Below are positions 23,766 to 30,412 of a stretch of 53,014 nt of DNA, piece by piece; the stretch's first letter is position 1; each line of letters begins with the position of its first letter. Location of the stretch: positions 1 through 53,014 of the IMG/VR virus record IMGVR_UViG_3300042914_003037; one strand, 5' to 3'. The DNA is from a virus. The translations under genes and the position numbers were made by a program. The notes beneath the pieces were generated by a model. That model worked only from the letters and a program-made list of their open reading frames with translations. It was not told the DNA's origin and made no database searches.

Positions 23766-24359
23766 TCAATCAACATCTTGAATGGCTTTCCATCCTAATT
23801 TTAGCAAGTCTTCACGAATCTCATCAGTGACTACGCTTTCTGCGACATAGTTTTTAATAATATCAAAATGCTTTTTTAGTTCATCGTCTGCATCGTCGTA
23901 TTTTTCTTCAGAAATTCTATCACGAATTCCACTGCAATACCAATCGATGTAGTCACCCTCTTGAAGCATATCGGCAATTATTCCTCCAGCATGCCTCCAA
24001 CTACAAGACCAAGATTGCATTTGATCACTTGACAAAATCTCTACTATTTTTTCTGGTGTATTTTCTATTTCTATTTTTAGAAATTCGTTGTTGCACATTG
24101 CAGCATAAAGATTTTGAGCGTATGAAGTGCTACTTCTGACTTTTTTCAAAATCCAATCGGTAGTTCTTAAATCATACTCTAAATTATCTTTTTTCCAATC
24201 GTCTTGCGACTCTCTGTCTACAGTATATTCCAACGCATACTTATATTGTTCAATAACACTGTCTAATTCATCTTGCGTGGATTCTCCCCTTTCAAGTCTT
24301 TCTTTGGCACAACTCACGTGAAAAGTAAATCTATCTTTGCTACGACTTGGTTCAGTCAT
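23766..24359 (-). CDS. hypothetical protein (197 aa)
   Basis: Start MTEPSRSKDRFTFHVSC chosen because GGAAAGAT precedes it. Helical and acidic; DWYCSGIRDRISEEKY. No family recognised. Confidence 0.7.
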   Translation of the reverse strand: MTEPSRSKDRFTFHVSCAKERLERGESTQDELDSVIEQYKYALEYTVDRESQDDWKKDNLEYDLRTTDWILKKVRSSTSYAQNLYAAMCNNEFLKIEIENTPEKIVEILSSDQMQSWSCSWRHAGGIIADMLQEGDYIDWYCSGIRDRISEEKYDDADDELKKHFDIIKNYVAESVVTDEIREDLLKLGWKAIQDVD

Positions 24360-24360
24360 A

Positions 24361-25386
24361 CTAAATCTTTCCATAAATCGATGTAGTGTATTTACTACTT
24401 AAAACAACATCACCGTTCAAATCTTCTTGTCTTACCCATCCAGACAAATGATTCATGTGATCGGTGGCCCAAGTTTCCAAAACCGCCATAACTCCAGCAG
24501 CAGTGCTACGCTGAATTGCAGTCGCGTTTTCATTGCATGATATTTTCTGAACATATTGTCTTACGCTACTTGTTGATTGTCCAACATTTTGACCAGTCAC
24601 ATTTATGTAAATGTAAACAACATCGTCAGTGGTAGTTGGAATACAATCATTGAACAATTTTACATAAGTGTCAAAATTCTCAGCAAGACCAAGATCATCA
24701 CGCAAGAATTTAATGTTATCCCAATGTCCTGGATATCTAAGCGTTTTGTAATTTACATTGTGTGCTCTTAATTGCCAAGATTCTGGAAGACTGCCAATTC
24801 CACCGCTGGTATTTGCTGCTTCTAACTCAACGCCGTGTATTTCTACTTTTTCCAGACCATCCAGCGGATCAAGATTGACCAACACGCCATTGACCAAAGC
24901 AGGGCAAGGATTGATATATTCGTTTATCAGGCCCTCTGTATTCCAGGTTCTGTAATACTTTAATGAATTATTTGAGTGTGTAGGCAAAGCACCAACTCGT
25001 ATTTGAATCGAGTTTACTCGATCAAACTTGTTGGCCAAACTGTTAGCGATAATGCTAACCATTCCTGGAGCCAGTCCACACTGAGTGACAAACTTTGCAT
25101 TAGTCAGTGTTTTTACATAATCAGTTACCGTTACGCTTTCGGTTAAATCAAAATAATCAACGCCCGACTGATTACACAATTCTGCAATTTGCACATTCAA
25201 ATAAAACGGCGTGCTGCACAAAACTCCATCTACCGTTGAGATAATATCTCGGAGTGTTTTTGAATCACTCAGATCATGACCCAAAGATAAATCATATCCA
25301 CTAACCGCAAAATTAAAATCAGATGACAAGGTGTCATAAACATATTTTCCAATATGTCCCATTCCTAATATAGCAAGTTTCTTCAT
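24361..25386 (-). CDS. saccharopine-dehydrogenase-like protein
   Basis: 341 aa. N-terminal Rossmann motif LAILGMGHIGKYV; FDLTESVTVTDYV, QCGLAPGMVSIIANSLA, GGIGSLPESW and TLRYPGHWDNI match the saccharopine dehydrogenase/carboxynorspermidine synthase superfamily, which makes or splits secondary amines using NAD(P). A metabolic gene is unusual here; possible roles are lysine or polyamine metabolism. Immediately follows a parvulin gene. Confidence 0.8.
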   Translation of the reverse strand: MKKLAILGMGHIGKYVYDTLSSDFNFAVSGYDLSLGHDLSDSKTLRDIISTVDGVLCSTPFYLNVQIAELCNQSGVDYFDLTESVTVTDYVKTLTNAKFVTQCGLAPGMVSIIANSLANKFDRVNSIQIRVGALPTHSNNSLKYYRTWNTEGLINEYINPCPALVNGVLVNLDPLDGLEKVEIHGVELEAANTSGGIGSLPESWQLRAHNVNYKTLRYPGHWDNIKFLRDDLGLAENFDTYVKLFNDCIPTTTDDVVYIYINVTGQNVGQSTSSVRQYVQKISCNENATAIQRSTAAGVMAVLETWATDHMNHLSGWVRQEDLNGDVVLSSKYTTSIYGKI

Positions 25387-25387
25387 A

Positions 25388-25693
25388 TTAGCTGGTCCTA
25401 ACAATCAAATGCCAGCCAAATTGTGTTTGAACTGGAGCACTAAGTTGTCCTACACTTAGCCCAAAAGCAGTGTCTTCAAATGGCTTGACCATCATCCCGC
25501 GACCAAATAGTCCAAGATTTCCGCCATTTTGTCCGCTGGGACATTTACTATGCTGTTTGGCAAGTTCTACAAACTTATCCATAGTAGCGGACTGTGATAA
25601 CTCGTTTTGTAGTTGCTGTGCTAACTCAGCACTCTCAACTAAAATATGACAAGCACTCACTTGCTCAACGCTGTTTTGCTCACTATTGCTCAT
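25388..25693 (-). CDS. parvulin-type peptidyl-prolyl isomerase
   Basis: 101 aa: SACHILVESAELAQQLQNEL, CPSGQNGGNLGLFGRGMMVKPFE and VQTQFGWHLIVRTS are classic PpiC motifs. Minimal cytosolic form (no signal peptide). Start MSNSEQNSVEQ has AAAGGAAAAAC upstream. Its promoter carries a palindrome. Confidence 0.9.
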   Translation of the reverse strand: MSNSEQNSVEQVSACHILVESAELAQQLQNELSQSATMDKFVELAKQHSKCPSGQNGGNLGLFGRGMMVKPFEDTAFGLSVGQLSAPVQTQFGWHLIVRTS

Positions 25694-25718
25694 TGTTTTT
25701 CCTTTGTTTGTGTCTGTT

Positions 25719-25747
25719 AGTTTATTGTGCTCAGCACAATTTGTCAA
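25719..25747 (-). promoter_or_regulatory. promoter with palindromic spacer
   Basis: TTGACA-N17-TAAACT; the spacer contains TTGTGC-TGA-GCACAA, a perfect inverted repeat: second example here of an operator between -35 and -10. Confidence 0.7.
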
Positions 25748-25808
25748 TGTTTTATTATACCATTATGGTACGGAGATGTAGAAGCAATGATAGAACTTAT
25801 ACCATCTG

Positions 25809-25895
25809 TCAGAGTGGCAGGATTCGAACCTGCGACGAGATTGCTCTCTCCTGCTCCCAAAGCAGGTCGACTAAACCGGACTATCGGACACTCTG
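25809..25895 (-). tRNA. tRNA-Pro(TGG), class II-like
   Basis: Acceptor CAGAGTG/CACTCTG with C1-G72 and A73 (proline-type), anticodon loop TTTGGGA on stem CCTGC/GCAGG. It has a 16-nt variable arm (GAGA-GCAA-TCTC) and a 3-bp D-stem as in class II tRNAs; no encoded CCA. Confidence 0.8.
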
Positions 25896-25909
25896 ACAGA
25901 TGATACAAA

Positions 25910-25985
25910 TGGTGCATCCTGTAGGGATTGAACCTACGACCTACGCCTTGTAAGGGCGCCGCTACTACCGCTGAGCTAAGGATGC
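25910..25985 (-). tRNA. tRNA-Val(TAC)
   Basis: GCATCCT/AGGATGC acceptor, loop CTTACAA, canonical T-loop TTCAATC, CCA encoded. Confidence 0.93.
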
Positions 25986-25993
25986 AATAAAAA

Positions 25994-26069
25994 TGGAGCG
26001 GGTAACCGGGTTCGAACCGGTGACATCTTCCTTGGCAAGGAAGTGCTCTACCAACTGAGCTACACCCGC
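25994..26069 (-). tRNA. tRNA-Gly(GCC)
   Basis: GCGGGTG acceptor, loop TTGCCAA, T73, CCA encoded; fully canonical. Confidence 0.93.
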
Positions 26070-26070
26070 A

Positions 26071-26175
26071 TTTTATTGAAACACATTAGTACCAAACTTT
26101 TTCGCCCCGGGCCGGCCTATATGTCTATGCATCGTAGCGTTGGTCCTTGACGGGTGTTCAAATGCGCTTCAATAA
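26071..26175 (-). ncRNA. stem-enclosed structured RNA F
   Basis: Long terminal stem: TTTTATTGAAGCGCATT pairs with AATGTGTTTCAATAAAA with two G-U pairs. Inner TTGA-ACACCCG-TCAA hairpin. Same plan as RNAs A-E but different sequence. Confidence 0.5.
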
Positions 26176-26384
26176 AATGTCGTTGCTACCACTACCACAT
26201 GGCCCACCGACCGAGTTGCTTACCCTGTCACGACGATATTTTATATGGAAGGGTATCGTGTCCTCCTAAGGTATTTTCAAGACGCCCATGTTAAGACGGG
26301 CCTTGCGGTAAAATCCCTACGCACCGCGTGGTTATGGTAACCACAATACCCACTTTTGTAAAGCCAAAGTGTAAGACTGGTTAC
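26176..26384 (-). ncRNA. structured non-coding stretch
   Basis: No reading frame. Minus-strand hairpins GTGGTTA-CCA-TAACCAC, GCCC-N10-GGGC and CACTTT/AAAGTG. Lies between two tRNA-Gly genes; probably a transcribed RNA of unknown role. Confidence 0.35.
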
Positions 26385-26459
26385 TGGAGCGGGTGACAGG
26401 GATCGAACCTGCGACGAACAGCTTGGAAGGCTGACACTCTACCACTGAGTTACACCCGC
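26385..26459 (-). tRNA. tRNA-Gly(TCC)
   Basis: GCGGGTG acceptor identical to tRNA-Gly(GCC), loop CTTCCAA, T73, CCA encoded. Confidence 0.93.
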
Positions 26460-26469
26460 GTTGTCTAAC

Positions 26470-26524
26470 AGAATGCCTTTTTGTCAAATTACAATTTTGA
26501 TTTTATGTTTGCTGTAAGCATTCT
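26470..26524 (-). ncRNA. minimal CAGCAA-stem RNA 1
   Basis: AGAATGC/GCATTCT stem, TTACAGCAAAC inside, one hairpin TCAAA-ATTGTAA-TTTGA, A-rich AAAAAG on the 3' side. Sister copies at 29151 and 36983. Confidence 0.55.
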
Positions 26525-26530
26525 AAATTT

Positions 26531-26605
26531 TGGTTGCGGGCCCTGGAGTCGCACCAGGTATCTACAGGTTATGAGCCTGTCGGGTTACTGTCTCCCTCGC
26601 CCGCA
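26531..26605 (-). tRNA. tRNA-Met(CAT) with altered elbow
   Basis: TGCGGGC/GCCCGCA acceptor, A73, CCA; anticodon ACAGG-CTCATAA-CCTGT. D-loop AGACAGTAA lacks GG and T-loop is TGCGACT (G55 instead of U55). Acceptor resembles initiator tRNA but with a U1-A72 pair. Confidence 0.85.
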
Positions 26606-26612
26606 ATATAAC

Positions 26613-26801
26613 TTATTTATACTTGTTTAACCACGGAACTTCTTGCCAATACCCTTCAGTATAATACTCAAGATTTCCCTGATTGTTTATTCTGTAATCT
26701 CCATGTTTATCTGTTTCACTATGTTCATAGTGTATCATCGTATTGCTATGATTGTCAATCAATTGTTTATCCATTTGTTTATCCAATTTTTCATCTTTCA
26801 T
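26613..26801 (-). CDS. hypothetical protein (62 aa)
   Basis: MKDEKLDKQMDKQLIDNHSN ... WQEVPWLNKYK. Polar, His/Asn-rich. An AATAAATAT late-type box sits about 5 nt before ATG; no Shine-Dalgarno. Function unknown. Confidence 0.5.
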   Translation of the reverse strand: MKDEKLDKQMDKQLIDNHSNTMIHYEHSETDKHGDYRINNQGNLEYYTEGYWQEVPWLNKYK

Positions 26802-26845
26802 ACAAATATTTATTCATGACAACACTGAGCGTAAATTATATATTG

Positions 26846-26922
26846 TGGTGGTCAAGGGGATGCTCGAAATCCCACATTCCAACTTATGAGTTTGGCTCTA
26901 CTTCCTCTTAAGATACTTGACC
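26846..26922 (-). tRNA. tRNA-Met(CAT)
   Basis: GGTCAAG/CTTGACC, A73, CCA, loop CTCATAA, canonical T-loop TTCGAGC and D-loop with GG. Anticodon stem has one A-G mismatch. Confidence 0.88.
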
Positions 26923-26928
26923 GATATT

Positions 26929-27002
26929 TGGTGCCTCCGGATGGTTACGCTCCACCGACAACCGCTTATCAAGCGGACGTTATACTATTTAACTAAGGAG
27001 GC
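26929..27002 (-). tRNA. tRNA-Ile(GAT) with rewired elbow
   Basis: GCCTCCT acceptor (one mismatch), loop TTGATAA, A73, CCA. D-loop AAATAGTAT differs from the Gln and Thr tRNAs here (AAATGGTAT) by G18 to A, and T-loop AGCGTAA has G55 and A54/U58 swapped relative to U54/A58. Confidence 0.85.
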
Positions 27003-27010
27003 AAATTATT

Positions 27011-27084
27011 TGGCAGAGGGTGAGGGAATCGAACCCACGAATTCGGAATCAAAACCCGATGTTATACCATTTAACTAACCCCCA
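27011..27084 (-). tRNA. tRNA-Gln(TTG)
   Basis: TGGGGGT/ACCCTCT with weak first pair and G73 as in glutamine tRNAs, loop TTTTGAT, T-loop TTCGATT, CCA. Confidence 0.9.
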
Positions 27085-27102
27085 ACAGAAAATTATTATA
27101 AC

Positions 27103-27219
27103 AGGTTCTCTTTTTAAGTGCTACCACTACACCAATACTGCCGACCAAACAGTATCTGGGATTCGAACCCAGCCCTTCTTTTTTTCTGAAAGTTTAAAAT
27201 TATTTGCTGAAAAGAACCT
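27103..27219 (-). ncRNA. Y-RNA-like RNA with permuted tRNA module
   Basis: Terminal stem AGGTTCT/AGAACCT, TTTCAGCAAATA inside, hairpin CTTT-CAGAAAA-AAAG, T-arm CTGGG-TTCGAAT-CCCAG, acceptor strand ATACTGT, 7-nt loop TTGGTCG, acceptor strand GCAGTAT, TG, D-arm GTG-TAGTGGTAG-CAC, then TTAAAAAG. 3' half precedes 5' half: a circularly permuted tRNA fold, same loop length as the RNA at 15183. Confidence 0.75.
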
Positions 27220-27230
27220 AATGGTCTATT

Positions 27231-27707
27231 TTAATCGAATCTAAGCGATGTCGTTTGCTTTGGGGCAACGCCATCGTAGCGTTTTGTTATTTCTTCGCCT
27301 CGTTCTATGAATTTAATGGCTCTTAAACCAACTATTCTGTGAACTGTATCAATCACTTGTTCGCTATTTGGAGTGTCACTATGATTTACAAGTAAAAATG
27401 GACTAACAAAAACTCCATTTTTAAATCTGTCAGTTGATCTAAACTTAGGAATATCAGAATCGGGAAGTTTATACTCTATGTTTCCAACTGGTAAAACCTT
27501 TTCATTGTTTTTCCATTTTAGACCCATGCGTTTTACAAAAATTGTATCTTTAATCTTATTCCAATCGCTCTCGCTAATTGCAACTACTGGTCCCAAATGT
27601 ATTAGTGTTCCAGCAGGAATATCTCCCGCCGCAAACAACCCGTTTCCAGCATTTGGAATTTTTGATTTGGATACTACAGTAGACGAATATATTTCGTTGA
27701 TACGCAT
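27231..27707 (-). CDS. SET-domain protein
   Basis: 158 aa: NAGNGLFAAGDIPAGTLIHLG, LVNHSDTPNSEQV and IERGEEITKRYDG are SET signatures (SAM-dependent lysine methyltransferase fold). Substrate unknown. ATG follows a CATAAATA late box by 4 nt, with no Shine-Dalgarno. Confidence 0.85.
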   Translation of the reverse strand: MRINEIYSSTVVSKSKIPNAGNGLFAAGDIPAGTLIHLGPVVAISESDWNKIKDTIFVKRMGLKWKNNEKVLPVGNIEYKLPDSDIPKFRSTDRFKNGVFVSPFLLVNHSDTPNSEQVIDTVHRIVGLRAIKFIERGEEITKRYDGVAPKQTTSLRFD

Positions 27708-27723
27708 CTACTATTTATGCTCT

Positions 27724-27795
27724 TGGCGTCTCTCCACGGTACCGCCCCGCATTCCTCAGTTTTGGAGACTGATACATCACTTTAATGCTTGAGAG
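27724..27795 (-). tRNA. tRNA-Trp(CCA) with rewired elbow
   Basis: GTCTCTC/GAGAGAC, G73, CCA; anticodon arm TCAGT-CTCCAAA-ACTGA is typical tryptophan. D-loop TTAAAGTGA (A18G19) and T-loop GGCGGTA (G54, G55, C56, G57, G58) are non-canonical. Easily missed by standard models. Confidence 0.75.
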
Positions 27796-27802
27796 ACATT
27801 AT

Positions 27803-27871
27803 TTTGGCAGTGAGTGTGGGATTTGAACCCAAACCTGCGTTTTTTTTCAATCATGCTGGATAGGCAAATTA
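27803..27871 (-). pseudogene. tRNA 3'-half remnant
   Basis: CCA, G73, acceptor strand ACTCACT and T-arm TGGG-TTCAAAT-CCCA, but no matching 5' acceptor strand or D-arm upstream. Reads as a truncated tRNA. Confidence 0.5.
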
Positions 27872-27874
27872 AAT

Positions 27875-27964
27875 TGGCGGAGTGACTGGGACTTGAACCC
27901 AGAAGCCGTATTACTACAGCCGACGGATTAGCAATCCGCTCCAATACCATTATGGGATCACTCC
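27875..27964 (-). tRNA. tRNA-Ser(GCT)
   Basis: GGAGTGA/TCACTCC, G73, CCA, loop TTGCTAA, long variable arm. Its first 15 nt encode the C-terminus and UAA stop of the upstream endonuclease. Confidence 0.93.
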
Positions 27965-28666
27965 TTGATGTTTTAACTCTTTTTTCTTCCACACAACCAA
28001 ACACTCATTAAATTGCGACCATTTACATCTATCCAATTCAGTTTCATACCCTTTAATTTCAAGATAGCCCCCTAATTCTTCTACCCAAAAATCTGGAGTG
28101 TAATAACTTATTTTATTTTTTAAGTTAATGTATTGAAATCTAATTGTATTTCTTTTCCAAAGAAAATTGTTCTGGTCTAACCATTTAGCTACCGCTAACT
28201 CCCACTTACCGTCTAAACTTACCTCGCCGGCGATTGGAGAAATGTATTTATATTTTTTACATCTTCCAGCTTTCGGGCTCCAACCATTTTCATATCTTTT
28301 GTTTATGTTAGTTCTGGCCGAATCTGCTAATCGTTTCTTGCCATCCACAGTTAATTTTCCTTTTCCATTCTTTTTGGAAATACTAACGGAATCGCTTATT
28401 TTTCTTGGGGTGAATAAACCATTCTTTACTGCTTGATTGATAAGTGTCTGGGAAGATAGATCATATAATTTGATTATGTCACGATATGAAAGTCCAGAAT
28501 CATACACGCGCTGAATTTCTTTCCAATCGTAATTTACAAATTTTTTATTATTCGAATTGTTTCTTTCCTTCATCGAGGGACATTGGCTGGAATAATTAGA
28601 ACAACATCATCTGCCTGACCCAAATTGCTTAATAGCATTAAGATTACATCCAAAATCACACTTCAT
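27950..28666 (-). pseudogene. homing endonuclease with in-frame UGA in zinc finger
   Basis: Main open part 27950-28573 (207 aa) has a helix-turn-helix-like N-terminus and a PD-(D/E)xK core (YYTPDFWVEELGGYLEIKGYE). The same frame extends upstream to an ATG at 28666 with GGAGAAAAAAATAA: MKCDFGCNLNAIKQFGSGR-stop-CCSNYSSQCPSMK. That is the usual zinc finger of phage endonucleases, with UGA (28607-28609) where Trp is expected. Either an inactivated N-terminus or use of the internal start MKERNNSNN. Ends inside tRNA-Ser. Confidence 0.7.
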
Positions 28667-28748
28667 TTATTTTTTTCTCCATGTGATTTTATTTATCAAA
28701 TATTTGGTAGGGTGCCGATTTAAACCTCTCATCCAACTCACTATATTC

Positions 28749-28828
28749 TGGTGGAGAATATCGGATTCGAACCGATCTGAATTTCCTCGGTGCAAGCGAG
28801 GCGACCACCCCAAGCAGTCCCATTCCCC
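28749..28828 (-). tRNA. tRNA-Ala(TGC)
   Basis: GGGGAAT/ATTCTCC with the alanine G3-U70 pair, A73, CCA, loop CTTGCAC; variable region slightly long. Confidence 0.9.
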
Positions 28829-28839
28829 ATAAAAAACTT

Positions 28840-28924
28840 TGGTGCCCCCCAAGAGACTCGAACTCTCACGCCTTTCGGCGCCAGGACCTAAACCTGGTGC
28901 GTCTACCAATTCCGCCAAGAGGGC
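28840..28924 (-). tRNA. tRNA-Leu(TAG)
   Basis: GCCCTCT/GGGGGGC, A73, CCA, loop TTTAGGT, class II variable arm. Confidence 0.93.
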
Positions 28925-28986
28925 AATCAATTATCTATTTAGCATTACTCACATTATAGTTCGTTGAACTATAATGTCAATAATTT

Positions 28987-29106
28987 TGGTGTCGCCGCTG
29001 AGATTCGAACTCAGGTTTCTTCCTTGGAATGGAATAAGAAATTGCTGAACGTACTCTATACAGAGTCACCCTTTTTTAAGCGTCCTAACCACTAGACGAC
29101 AGCGAC
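28987..29106 (-). ncRNA. tRNA-like RNA with CAGCAA stem in anticodon position
   Basis: Normal tRNA ends: GTCGCTG/CGGCGAC, A73, CCA, D-arm GTCTAGTGGTTAGGAC, T-arm CTGAG-TTCGAAT-CTCAG. Between them: A-rich AAAAAAGG, hairpin GTGACTCT-GTAT-AGAGTAC, GTTCAGCAA, then hairpin TTCC-ATTCCAA-GGAA. These are the Y-RNA-like parts in unpermuted order. The last loop could read as a TCC anticodon, so an interrupted tRNA-Gly is the alternative. Confidence 0.65.
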
Positions 29107-29150
29107 AAAAATTCTGAACGGGTTTGCACCGTAATCAAAATGTTTTAAAC

Positions 29151-29204
29151 AGAATGCTTTTTTTCACCAATTGAAAGTTGTGTAAGATTTGCTGTAAGCA
29201 TTCT
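29151..29204 (-). ncRNA. minimal CAGCAA-stem RNA 2
   Basis: AGAATGC/GCATTCT stem, TTACAGCAAAT, hairpin CAA-CTTTCAA-TTG, A-rich 3' side. Confidence 0.55.
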
Positions 29205-29210
29205 AAAATT

Positions 29211-29285
29211 TGGCGGTCCCAACGGGGGTCGAACCCGTTCCTGCGCCGTGACAGGGCGCTATCCTAGCCGGTAGACGATGGAACC
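29211..29285 (-). tRNA. tRNA-Asp(GTC)
   Basis: GGTTCCA/TGGGACC, G73, CCA, loop CTGTCAC; canonical. Confidence 0.93.
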
Positions 29286-29291
29286 TATATT

Positions 29292-29366
29292 TGGTAGGAG
29301 CATTGGGATTCGAACCCAAGACCAACGGATTAAAAGTCCGCTGCGCTACCGCTGCGCCATACTCCC
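29292..29366 (-). tRNA. tRNA-Lys(TTT)
   Basis: GGGAGTA/TGCTCCT, A73, CCA, loop CTTTTAA; canonical. Confidence 0.93.
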
Positions 29367-29376
29367 AAAAATTGTT

Positions 29377-29484
29377 ATCATATTTCAACACACTGATGGG
29401 CTTCTTTTAAGTCGAACTAACCCCGCACCCCAGTGATTTATTCCACTCTGTTCAGAGGTTGTTTTCAATGTGCTGAAATATGAT
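29377..29484 (-). ncRNA. stem-enclosed structured RNA A
   Basis: 16-bp terminal stem ATCATATTTCAGCACA with TGTGTTGAAATATGAT (one G-U). Inside: CTCTG-AA-CAGAG, AGTG-N8-CACT and GGG...CCC hairpins. One of five RNAs sharing this stem. Confidence 0.6.
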
Positions 29485-29790
29485 ATCTTAAAGACATCAT
29501 ATCCTACTTTGACTTTTAAAGAACTGTTTTGATGCAATACATAGATTGTGCATCAAACCTCAATTCTTGTCAATAGTAGTTTGACAATATGCTCACCAAC
29601 ACGAATTTCAATTAATCATCGTGTTTAGATTTTTTACAGCCGATGAATCATTGTCACGACATACGTAATAGCAACAACTTTACCTGACGATTTAATTAAA
29701 TAGATAATGTCAGCATCTAACTCATGTGTCTTACCACACTATATAATAATTTTAAAATATATATATTATTTTTGTGAGCATATCATCAAA
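29485..29790 (-). promoter_or_regulatory. promoter and boxA-like leader region
   Basis: No gene. Holds TTGACA-N17-CACAAT (29545-29573), hairpin TTTGATGCA/TGCATCAAA and boxA-like CAGTTCTTTAAAAG, plus hairpin AACACGA/TCGTGTT and an AT-only run near 29740-29780. Confidence 0.5.
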
Positions 29791-29792
29791 TT

Positions 29793-29870
29793 TGGAGTGC
29801 GGGGTCGGATTTGAACCGACGGTTTTCAGGATTTGCAATCCCGTGCAATGGGCCGCTCTGCCACCCGCAC
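29793..29870 (-). tRNA. tRNA-Cys(GCA)
   Basis: GTGCGGG/CCCGCAC, U73 as in cysteine tRNAs, CCA, loop TTGCAAA. Confidence 0.92.
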
Positions 29871-29876
29871 ACTAAA

Positions 29877-30239
29877 TTATAAATTACTTAAAGTTTTCCA
29901 ACCATATTTCTTTGCACAAGCAATACTAATTTTAAGTGCTGCTGCACATGGAAATCTATGATTCTTTTTAAAACGCCAGCCGTTTAAATAAAATTCTTTT
30001 AATACAGTATCACCATTCCAAGAATTGCGACTGGTCGTAATATAACCTTGTTCTTCTAACTGATCGCGCAGTTTAGTGAATTCATCATGATCTATGTTAC
30101 TGGTAGAGAACGACTTATCAGTGCCCTTAAGAACTTTGATAATATCGTCATGTGTGGGATTATTACGATCCTTAATCCAATCGTATTCTGTTCTAACAGT
30201 AACATCACAGATATATTCTTCCGATATTGTAAAATTCAT
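29877..30239 (-). CDS. hypothetical protein (120 aa)
   Basis: Starts MNFTISEEYICDVTVRTEYD after CGGAGAATAGAT. Possible winged-helix-like C-terminal half (LRDQLEEQGYITTSRNSWNG). Embedded in the tRNA cluster. Unknown. Confidence 0.65.
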   Translation of the reverse strand: MNFTISEEYICDVTVRTEYDWIKDRNNPTHDDIIKVLKGTDKSFSTSNIDHDEFTKLRDQLEEQGYITTSRNSWNGDTVLKEFYLNGWRFKKNHRFPCAAALKISIACAKKYGWKTLSNL

Positions 30240-30299
30240 ATCTATTCTCCGATTATTATATGATCAAATGAGACTTAATATGGAATGATATGAGCAAAA

Positions 30300-30396
30300 T
30301 TACGAGTAGTGGACACTGCCCCGCACCATGCTCTACGCTGACTTTGGTTTCGAACCCTAGGCCAGTGTGCCTTTCTCTTGCTAACGCTGAAACACA
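30300..30396 (-). ncRNA. tRNA-like degenerate element
   Basis: Contains GGGTTCGAAACC (T-arm-like), TAGTG/CACTA and AGTGTG/CACACT pairings and a TTTCAGCG motif, but no full cloverleaf. Possibly another stem-enclosed RNA or a tRNA remnant. Confidence 0.3.
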
Positions 30397-30412
30397 CTAT
30401 GTTATTGATCTA

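Noticed and set aside
27724-27795. GTCTCTC/GAGAGAC inverted repeat as a mobile-element end
   Set aside because: The enclosed sequence folds into a tRNA-Trp with a perfect anticodon arm, so the repeat is the acceptor stem.
28574-28666. Genetic-code change with UGA read as Trp
   Set aside because: Many genes in the window end in TGA and the tRNA-Trp anticodon is CCA, so global recoding is ruled out.
28705-28748. Possible tRNA 3' end (GCACCCT, A, CCA)
   Set aside because: No matching 5' acceptor strand or usable T-arm; only the CCA-like end is convincing, so not listed as a gene.
28667-28930. Open frame of 87 codons on the minus strand
   Set aside because: It runs through tRNA-Leu and tRNA-Ala and has no codon or RBS support.
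29203-29391. Open frame of 62 codons on the minus strand
   Set aside because: Covers tRNA-Asp and tRNA-Lys; chance frame.
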